Shown piece by piece: positions 39,615 through 46,775 of a stretch of DNA of 64,000 bases; position 1 is the first letter of the stretch, and each line of letters starts with the position of its first letter. The DNA comes from Sulfitobacter geojensis (GTDB taxonomy: Bacteria > Pseudomonadota > Alphaproteobacteria > Rhodobacterales > Rhodobacteraceae), in the NCBI RefSeq assembly GCF_000622325.1, contig NZ_JASE01000005.1, positions 682,001 through 746,000 of the forward strand. Direction: 5' to 3'. A program made the translations under genes and the position numbers. Under the pieces are notes generated by a model. That model ran no database searches. It saw only the letters and a program-made list of their open reading frames with translations, and was not told where the DNA came from.

Positions 39615-41708
39615 CTAGTTTATCTTCGTCAGTGAGCCCTTCAGGGTCAACAACCCCGAAGCTTGCGCGGTGACCAAGGGTGCTTCCATCTTTGCAGTCC
39701 CCGTCCCTTTGATGGCGACGCCGGCCTGGGAAATCTCTATCGAGCTGCCCCCGACCTTGAGTGTGATCTTGGTCATCGCCTCCATCGTGATTGACGTCCC
39801 GGCCTTGATAGAAATCGCGGTACCGGCGTCGACATCAATGGATTGGGCGACCGATGTTTCACTGCTTCCGGTTGAGACATCGACGCTCTTGTTGCCGGTT
39901 CTCACGACCTCGCTCATGTCGCCCTCAACGATCAGATCCAGCGTACCGGTATCCACCGTTTCCAGTTTATTGCCCTCTTGTACCATTTCGGTGACGTCTT
40001 GTTTAACAGTTTGTAACAAGCTGCCCGCGGCGACCGTATGACCGTCCGGCGATACGTTCACACCGTCATCGCCGATGGTGATCTGAGCGCTGTCCTTGAC
40101 CACCATCTGGTAGTCTTTTTGCGACTGGAAATGCGTGTATTCCTTGCCGGTATCATCCTCGAATACGAGCGCATTATAATCGGTTTCCCCGCCACCCGGC
40201 GAACTGCGGGTCATCAGGCCGGTGCGTGTTGGCGTTTGCGGGTCGACGTAGGGGGGCATTTTGTCCTTGTTGTACATCATGCCGGTCACGATTGGCCTGT
40301 CGGGATCGCCGTCTTCGAATTGCACCACGACCTCCTGACCAATGCGCGGGATCGACAGCAAACCCCAGTTGTTACCGGACCATTGGGTGACCACCCTGAT
40401 CCAGCAAGACGCGGTATCATCCGGCGGATTAAGTCTGTCCCAGCGGAATAATACCTTAATCCGTCCATATTCGTCAGTGTGGATTTCCTTACCTGCCGGT
40501 CCCACCACTTCGCCAATCTGGATGCCCGGAATTTCGGGCCAAGGCGTCACAAAGGGCGCGCGGAACTGTTTGACCTTGGCCACAGCTCCGAAGGTGAAGG
40601 AATAGTCGTTCTTGATCTCTTCATTGATGTCGATGTTTTGCGGTTGCAGCGCCAGCCAGACTTCTTTGTCGCTTTTCTTCATCTCGTCGGAGTCAAGGAT
40701 GGTATGCTCGGCCTCGGTGATCAGATAGTCGGTGTTATTCGCTTCTTCCGGGTGCTCTGTCAGTTTGAAGAGATAACCGGTTCCGAAATGGCGCACATCA
40801 CCGGCACCGCGATACATCAAGTGCTGGATTGCGTCCGCCTCTACCCGCACGCGTGTGCGGGTGTCGCCCAGTTGCTTTTCGCCGCGATAGTGGCCGGGCA
40901 AATCATAGTACTCTTTTTCTTTGTACTGGTGATCGCCCATTGGCATGCTGGTGGTTTCCATCTGGCGGACTGACGGCTTTTCAAAGTCATAATCCGCAAG
41001 GCTGACCTTGCCACGGGTCACGCTATTCGCAGCGGCCCATTCGTTGATCGTTGGCTGGGTTTTAGTATCCGCGCCGTCACGCGGCTTGAACTTCAGCTCG
41101 ACATTATCGTCGATCGCTTTATGCGCCGACACGCCATCGCAGATCACCAGCTTTTCGTTTTTCATATTCGCGTCAGAATGGTCAAAGAAGTAATACATCC
41201 CTTCTTCTTCCATCAGGCGCGACAGAAAGGCGAAATCGGTTTCGCGATACTGCACGCAGTATTCGCGTTTTTCGTAGGTTTCGGATGTCTTGATCTGATA
41301 ATCCGAAAAACCGTGTTTGCCCAACACGTCCTCGATGATTTCCTTGACCGACATCTCCTGAAAGACCCGCGTGTTGCGTTCAATCGTCAGCATCCAGAAC
41401 CAGGGCCGGATCTGTGCGACATAGTGATCGTCACCGTCACGCATGCCCATGGCTTCGACTGAAATGCATGTTCCTGTGAACATGCGCCCGTTGTCACCGG
41501 CACTGTCCTGTTGCACGTGGACTGTCATAATCTGGCCGACAAAATCGGCCAGCTTTACGCTTGTCTTGCGGGCCAGAAACTCAATCGTGGTTTCCGTCAG
41601 CGTCGACAGCTTTTCTTTGACCACGGCCTGTTTCAGCCGCAGCTTTTTGGTTGTGTACGTCCCCGACATCCATGTCGAGGCGTCGTCTCTTGGTTTGCTA
41701 ATCGTCAT
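39615..41708 (-). CDS. vgrG: T6SS spike protein VgrG (TssI)
   Basis: A 697-residue VgrG with the gp27-like N-terminal half (FQEMSVKEIIEDVLGKHG, YCVQYRETDFAFLSRLMEEEGMYY), the central gp5 OB-fold (DEYGRIKVLFRWDR, CWIRV, WGLLSIPRIGQEVVVQFEDGDPDRP) and a C-terminal beta-helix made of short valine/glycine/threonine repeats (about 570-690). It ends right after the needle, so it is a structural VgrG without an effector domain. GAGGA precedes the ATG at 41708. It is the only vgrG in the window. Confidence 0.97.
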   Translation of the reverse strand: MTISKPRDDASTWMSGTYTTKKLRLKQAVVKEKLSTLTETTIEFLARKTSVKLADFVGQIMTVHVQQDSAGDNGRMFTGTCISVEAMGMRDGDDHYVAQIRPWFWMLTIERNTRVFQEMSVKEIIEDVLGKHGFSDYQIKTSETYEKREYCVQYRETDFAFLSRLMEEEGMYYFFDHSDANMKNEKLVICDGVSAHKAIDDNVELKFKPRDGADTKTQPTINEWAAANSVTRGKVSLADYDFEKPSVRQMETTSMPMGDHQYKEKEYYDLPGHYRGEKQLGDTRTRVRVEADAIQHLMYRGAGDVRHFGTGYLFKLTEHPEEANNTDYLITEAEHTILDSDEMKKSDKEVWLALQPQNIDINEEIKNDYSFTFGAVAKVKQFRAPFVTPWPEIPGIQIGEVVGPAGKEIHTDEYGRIKVLFRWDRLNPPDDTASCWIRVVTQWSGNNWGLLSIPRIGQEVVVQFEDGDPDRPIVTGMMYNKDKMPPYVDPQTPTRTGLMTRSSPGGGETDYNALVFEDDTGKEYTHFQSQKDYQMVVKDSAQITIGDDGVNVSPDGHTVAAGSLLQTVKQDVTEMVQEGNKLETVDTGTLDLIVEGDMSEVVRTGNKSVDVSTGSSETSVAQSIDVDAGTAISIKAGTSITMEAMTKITLKVGGSSIEISQAGVAIKGTGTAKMEAPLVTAQASGLLTLKGSLTKIN

Positions 41709-41759
41709 TAAATGTTCCTCAAAAATGGCGCGGCCGTAGCAGGGCGTAATTTCCCTTGC

Positions 41760-44700
41760 TCAAAGATCGGCCAGCAGCGCAGCCAGTTCGGCATCCATGT
41801 CCTCATCATTATCAATGTCTTCGTCACTATCACCGGCATCGAGATCAAAACCTGACAGCAAATCGTCCAGATCGGCGTCATCTCCAGCGGTGTCGTTGTC
41901 GTTTCCGTCCATGGCGTCAGGTACGGCCTTGGGCGGTTTCGGTGCAGAGGGTGGTGGCGGTTTAGCGCCGCTCCAAGGGCCCAGAATTTCGCCCCCCCCA
42001 AGTGACTGGAAAGATGCCAGTCGAATTTCATCACGTCCCTTTATGGAAACCACGGGCAGGTAACCCCGCCCCAAAACAGTTTCGACCTTGTCCAGCGTCA
42101 GGTTCCGTTCGGTGCACGGCAGTGCGACCTGATCACCATAGCGGTCCAGAACAAAGTGATAGGGCATGTCGCCAAGCGACATGATTTGCCCCAACCCCAT
42201 TGACGGACCATTTTCCTTGAAAGATTTGGCCAGCAAAATAGCAACCAAAACCACAGGGTTCGCCCAAAGCATACCAGACAAACCGGCGCTTTGGGTGAAT
42301 TCTTCAAAATCAAATTCGTATATCGGTTCAGTTTTCGCACCATATGGCCGGCGCATCAAGAACCGCGGCGTGGCCAGTGCAAGATGTCCGGCCTCGGGCA
42401 TGGCGCGCAGCGTGTCCCACTCGGTGGCCACCAAGGGATGGCGGTCCTGTTTGGCGGTCTCGATGAAACCGGGAGTGATGGCGGCAAAAAACGGCGCATC
42501 AACATGTGCGGCGACCCGCGCAATGCGGCCCAAAAGCTGCGCATGGGGCGGTGTTTCCTCAAAAGTGTACATGCCCATCATTGCAGAATAGGCGCCGCGC
42601 CCGAATTCTTCGTCCATCGGCCCTTCGGTCAGCAAACGCACAAGGCCGCTGGTTGACAGATCGTCCGATTGTGTCAGGTCCGCCGCGATTTCCTCGGCGG
42701 AAATATCATACAACATGACCTCAAGCGTATCATCGGTTTCAATGCTGCGTGCGATCAGATCAAGCGCACGCCACTGCGCCTCGACGGATTGAAATTCAGG
42801 ATGGTGCAGCACCATGCGCATGGCACCGGACAGGGCATCATCCACGGCACCCGCCATCGCGGTGACATCCGGATCGGGCAGTTTGCGGATATGCGGCCCC
42901 ACCACCCGTGCCATCAGTTCATCCACCGGCGAGGGCTGCGCCAGTGTCTTTTCCGTATCGCCGATCAGCTTTTGAAAATCGCTTAACTTCAGGTCGGCGC
43001 GCACGGTATTGCCGCCAGATGTCGCCCGTGCCGGGGCAACCGCGCGCCCGTGTTGTTCACCCCATGCGACCAGCGACTTGGCAGCGCTATCCGCCGTGCC
43101 GCCATTCCCCAGTTGCGATTTCAGACTTTTCAACGCGGCGAAAAGTTCAACATTCTCATACAGCTCATCGGGGTGCAGATCGTCCAGCCCACCCAGCTTA
43201 ACCTCGACCCCTGCCCCGTCTTTGCCGATGGGCAAAACAAGCGTTGTGGCAAACCCTTCGATCACATCCTCGACCGTGTCGGTATCCAGCAGGATCGCTT
43301 TACGTGCTGCCAGCGCATCCCCCACCTCGATCAGCCCCTGTGCGGAACGGCCGGTGAAATCCCCAAGGATCGCAATACGAAAACGTTTACGCTCAAGCTT
43401 TTGCGCATCGGGGCGTTCCGCGCTCATCGCGCCATATGCAAGCTCCGGCTCGGCGCTAAGGGTCGCCTTGGCGTTTGTGTCACCGGTATCAGCTGGCATA
43501 TCCGTGGTTTCCTCACTTGCTGTCGCTGCGCCGGCGTCCGCGGCTTCGGCGACCTCTGTCTCAAGACCGGCCAGCAGCGCATCCATATCATCCGCGTCTG
43601 CGGCCGCCTCATCCGGCGCGGGGTCTTGCGCGGCTTGTGTCTGTTCTGTGGTCGGTGCTTCCTCGGCCAACACGTCAAGCAGCGCCTCCGTTTCTGCGCC
43701 TTCCTCGGTGTCGCTGCCATCGGCAGTGGCCTCGGCCTGATCAGCGGCGTCATCCTGCAAACCTTCCAGAAGCGCATCTAGATCATCAAGCGCTGGGGGT
43801 TCGGGCGCGGGTTCTTCTTCCGGCTCATCGTCCAGCGCGCCCAACAAAGCGTCAAGATCATCGTCCTCGTCGTCCGGCACATCGGGCTGCAAATCCAACA
43901 ACAACTCGGCCAATTCCTTTTCGGCCTGTAGCTCCTCTTCTGAGGGCTCCTCGTCCTCCGGCTCTTCTTCGATAACATCTGCTACCGGCGCATCCTGCGC
44001 GGGTTCCTCAACCTGCTCAGGCTCAGATACCTGCGCATCCCCGTCCAGTGCGTCCAACATTCCATCAAGGGCATCATCAGCCGGATCGCTTTCAGGTGTG
44101 ACATCGTCGAGTAGCGTATCAATGTCATCCTGCGCGGTTTCATCGGCACGATCCGCGCCAATGTCATCCAGCAAAGCATCCAGATCGTCAGGTTCCGCCC
44201 CCGCACCTTCAGCGAATTCAGCATCGGCCAGAATATCGTCAAGATCAGTTTGTGTGTCGCTGTCCCCGCCCATGTCATCAAGGAGCGCAAGAGGATCATC
44301 CGTTCCTGCGTCGGCCGGTGCTTCAAGACCGTCCAGCGCAGCATCAAGGCCATCATCGTCACCTTCCGGTGCAACAGGATCAAGCGTGGCAAGGATATCT
44401 TCCGCGCGATCCTCGGCCTGCTCTTCCGGTGCTTCCAGCCCGGCCAAAACAGACTCAAGATCCTCTTGCTCAACCGTTTCTTCTGGCGCTTCCAATCCGG
44501 CCAATGCGGCTTCTACGCCGTCACTTTCTTCCGCCTGCTCAGTGATCTCTATCGTGGCCAGCACATCATCAGCCGTGCCGGTTTCTTCGTCCACGACTGG
44601 GCTATCGATTTCCGAAAGAATTGCATCAAGATCGTCGCTTTCTGCGGCCTCTTCCGGCGCTTCTATACCTGCAAGGACGTCTTCCAGATCATCGGCGACC

Positions 44701-45851
44701 GGCTCATCCTCAACGGCTTCAATCCCTGCCAAGATTGCATCCGATGTGTCCTGCGGTTCGACCTCCGCCACCGCTTCAATCCCCGCCAGAATATCCTCTG
44801 ACCGGTCTTCTTCCTTCTCACTCTCGATGGCTTCTATGCCTGCAAGGATCGCCTCTGCATCCTCGCTTTCCGGCTCTGCTAACTCTGTTGTGGGCAGGCT
44901 GGCCAACACCTCGGCGCTGTTGTCGTCGTTTTGCGTTTCGGGCACTTCCATAGCGCGCAATGCGTCAAGCGCTTCTGTCGCCGGCTCTTCGATAACTTCA
45001 TCTAATTCGACGGCCCGCAATGCGTCCAACGCTGCGCCGCTGTCCTCGGATTCATCTCCGGCAATCTCCTGGTTGCGCAGTTCGTCCAACGCCGCCGTGG
45101 CGGTGTCATCCTCGACTTCCGGTGCAATTTCTACAGCACGTAAGGCATCCAATGCGCCGGTTGCGCTTTGATCTTCTTCAACCGCAGCAGGCGCGATTTC
45201 ACGCAGGGCATCCAGCGCGGCACTGTTGTCTTCCACCTGTTGCTCCGCAACCTCGACGCGGCGCAGGGCGTCTAACGCAGTGGCGCTTTCGTCTTCGACG
45301 GGGGCATCAGGAACAGCCGTTGCGCGCAAACTGTCGAGAACGGAACCGCTGGTGTCTTCCTCCGGTTCGGGCAATTTGATCGCGCGCAATGCATCAAGTG
45401 CAGAGGACTGTGCGTCAATCTCGGGCATATCATTCGCCGCGCCGCCATCCATATAGTCGATCAGATCGGTGAACTCGGGCCGCCCTTCCAACAGCGGGCG
45501 CAGGGTGGCCGCGCGGGCGGCGATCGCGTCAGGTGTGAAATCATTTTGTGTTTCATAGGCAAGCGTACGTGTCGCGGTGTCCTCATCGGATTGCCCTAAT
45601 GGCAGGGCGAAGTCGCTGCGCCGGGCCGGTCCCTTTTTCAGACCGTCAAACCCCTCCACGTCGATCTCGAAAAAATCACGTTCCTCGATGGAGCGCGCAT
45701 CGATCTGTTCGGCATCCGCAAGGTCACCCAAAACGCCCAGTACAAACGGCAGCTGTACAGGTTTTGCAGCATCAAAAAGCGCCAACCGGTATTCGGTGTG
45801 AACACGCGGCGACGCCTTTGCGATGATGAATTTCTGTGCGCTGCCAGCCAT
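41760..45851 (-). CDS. Giant sheath-protein fusion: TssB-like, acidic repeats, TssB-like, truncated TssC-like
   Basis: A 1363-residue protein in one uninterrupted frame. Residues 1-137 are TssB-like; by hand alignment 27 of the first 45 residues match TssB of this cluster (55881-56390). Residues about 150-800 are acidic tandem repeats. Residues about 822-910 (FRIAILGDFTG, LLDTDTVEDVIEGF, LDDLHPDELYENV) look like a second TssB fold. Residues about 975-1283 match TssC (LHHPEF, PRFLMRRPYGAKTEP, LAKSFKENG), but the match stops where normal TssC has about 125 more residues. A proline-rich acidic tail ends DADLDDLLSGFDLD and beyond. It is 7 bases after the sodium-channel gene and 51 before vgrG. 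Rhizobial imp loci can hold a second TssC-like protein (ImpD/TssC40), but I know of none with this layout. It is likely an accessory or regulator of the sheath. Confidence 0.85.
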   Translation of the reverse strand: MAGSAQKFIIAKASPRVHTEYRLALFDAAKPVQLPFVLGVLGDLADAEQIDARSIEERDFFEIDVEGFDGLKKGPARRSDFALPLGQSDEDTATRTLAYETQNDFTPDAIAARAATLRPLLEGRPEFTDLIDYMDGGAANDMPEIDAQSSALDALRAIKLPEPEEDTSGSVLDSLRATAVPDAPVEDESATALDALRRVEVAEQQVEDNSAALDALREIAPAAVEEDQSATGALDALRAVEIAPEVEDDTATAALDELRNQEIAGDESEDSGAALDALRAVELDEVIEEPATEALDALRAMEVPETQNDDNSAEVLASLPTTELAEPESEDAEAILAGIEAIESEKEEDRSEDILAGIEAVAEVEPQDTSDAILAGIEAVEDEPVADDLEDVLAGIEAPEEAAESDDLDAILSEIDSPVVDEETGTADDVLATIEITEQAEESDGVEAALAGLEAPEETVEQEDLESVLAGLEAPEEQAEDRAEDILATLDPVAPEGDDDGLDAALDGLEAPADAGTDDPLALLDDMGGDSDTQTDLDDILADAEFAEGAGAEPDDLDALLDDIGADRADETAQDDIDTLLDDVTPESDPADDALDGMLDALDGDAQVSEPEQVEEPAQDAPVADVIEEEPEDEEPSEEELQAEKELAELLLDLQPDVPDDEDDDLDALLGALDDEPEEEPAPEPPALDDLDALLEGLQDDAADQAEATADGSDTEEGAETEALLDVLAEEAPTTEQTQAAQDPAPDEAAADADDMDALLAGLETEVAEAADAGAATASEETTDMPADTGDTNAKATLSAEPELAYGAMSAERPDAQKLERKRFRIAILGDFTGRSAQGLIEVGDALAARKAILLDTDTVEDVIEGFATTLVLPIGKDGAGVEVKLGGLDDLHPDELYENVELFAALKSLKSQLGNGGTADSAAKSLVAWGEQHGRAVAPARATSGGNTVRADLKLSDFQKLIGDTEKTLAQPSPVDELMARVVGPHIRKLPDPDVTAMAGAVDDALSGAMRMVLHHPEFQSVEAQWRALDLIARSIETDDTLEVMLYDISAEEIAADLTQSDDLSTSGLVRLLTEGPMDEEFGRGAYSAMMGMYTFEETPPHAQLLGRIARVAAHVDAPFFAAITPGFIETAKQDRHPLVATEWDTLRAMPEAGHLALATPRFLMRRPYGAKTEPIYEFDFEEFTQSAGLSGMLWANPVVLVAILLAKSFKENGPSMGLGQIMSLGDMPYHFVLDRYGDQVALPCTERNLTLDKVETVLGRGYLPVVSIKGRDEIRLASFQSLGGGEILGPWSGAKPPPPSAPKPPKAVPDAMDGNDNDTAGDDADLDDLLSGFDLDAGDSDEDIDNDEDMDAELAALLADL
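43452..45404 (-). repeat. Acidic tandem-repeat region inside the giant sheath fusion
   Basis: About 650 codons in three successive repeat families with unit lengths of roughly 18-28 residues. They are ALDALRA-type (residues about 151-305, eight or nine copies), ILAGIEA/VLAGLEA-type (about 333-510, eight to ten copies) and DLDALLDDIG-type (about 517-765, eight or nine copies). Each unit is one short amphipathic helix (LxxLxx) inside Asp/Glu-rich filler. Copies are diverged in DNA, so expansion is not very recent. Confidence 0.85.
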
Positions 45852-45858
45852 CGGAGTC

Positions 45859-46716
45859 CTAGCCCTCCCTCTTGGCGTTTGCTGCGTTTACTTCTGCCCG
45901 CAAGGCTTTGACTTCTTCCATCAGGGCCAGAACGTTGCGATCGACCGAGTCTGTTTCATCGCGGACAAGCTGACGCAAATTGTCGAATTCCGCCTCGGTT
46001 TCTTCCTCCACCGCGTCCTGCATCGTGTTGACCAACAAACCGATAAACAGGTTCAAAACCGAAAAGGCCGTGATGATGATGAACGGCACAAAGAAGGCCC
46101 AAGCCGATGGGAATTCGATCATCACAGGGCGCACGATCCCCATTGACCAGCTTTCCAAGGTCATGATCTGGAACAGGGAATACAACGAGCGGCCCAGCGT
46201 GCCGAACCATTCGGGAAAGGCCGTGCCGTACATCAATGTTGCCATGACGCCAAAGACGTAGAACACGATAGAGATCATTACGATCACCGCGCCCATGCCC
46301 GGCAACGCGTCGAGCAACGCCTGAACCACCGCCCGCATTTGCGGCACCACAGAAAGCAGGCGCATCGCGCGGATCACGCGCAGGCCGCGCAAGGCGGCAA
46401 GCCCTTCCTGACTTGGCAACAAGCCAAGGCTTACCACCAGCAGATCAAAAATGTTCCATGCACTTTTGAAAAACGACATGCGGTAGGCGTAAAATTTGAG
46501 CAACAGCTCGCCCACAAAGATCACCAGCACCAGATTGTCGACAACCGACAGAACACCGCCCATCCGGTCCATCAGATAATCCGACGTCGACATGCCAAGG
46601 GTGATGGCATTGAAAATGATCACACCCAGAATGGTATTCTTGAACCAGTCGCTTTCGACCAGATCATAGACCTGACTGCGACTTGCGCTCATCGTGGGTT
46701 TGTCGAGTGTTGCCAA
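45859..46716 (-). CDS. Bacterial voltage-gated sodium channel (NaChBac/Nav type)
   Basis: A 285-residue six-helix channel subunit, expected to form a tetramer in the inner membrane. S1-S3 precede an S4 voltage sensor with arginines every third residue (R110, R113, R116, R119 in ALRGLRVIRAMRLL). The pore loop holds TLESWSM at 186-192, identical to the selectivity filter of characterised bacterial sodium channels such as NavAb. S6 is followed by an acidic neck and a heptad coiled coil (about 240-283), also typical of the family. It is embedded in the T6SS operon: clpV ends 59 bases upstream, and the giant sheath fusion starts 7 bases downstream, so the three genes are very probably cotranscribed. 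Confidence 0.92.
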   Translation of the reverse strand: MATLDKPTMSASRSQVYDLVESDWFKNTILGVIIFNAITLGMSTSDYLMDRMGGVLSVVDNLVLVIFVGELLLKFYAYRMSFFKSAWNIFDLLVVSLGLLPSQEGLAALRGLRVIRAMRLLSVVPQMRAVVQALLDALPGMGAVIVMISIVFYVFGVMATLMYGTAFPEWFGTLGRSLYSLFQIMTLESWSMGIVRPVMIEFPSAWAFFVPFIIITAFSVLNLFIGLLVNTMQDAVEEETEAEFDNLRQLVRDETDSVDRNVLALMEEVKALRAEVNAANAKREG

Positions 46717-46775
46717 AACTGTCTCCGGTGCTTTCGTTTTGTCGGGATCAGGGGGGGATGCCCCCTGACCCGCGT

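Noticed and set aside
44098-45171. A 357-codon serine-rich open frame antisense to the acidic repeats
   Set aside because: Asp/Glu codons read backwards give Ser and similar residues; it is a low-complexity shadow of the giant fusion gene.
43452-45404. CRISPR-like repeat array
   Set aside because: The repeats are in coding frame, variable in sequence and spacing, and encode protein helices.
41760-45851. Giant fusion as an assembly or frameshift artefact joining several genes
   Set aside because: The frame is continuous, each domain joint lies in a linker, the repeat families change gradually, and no internal ribosome sites suggest separate genes.
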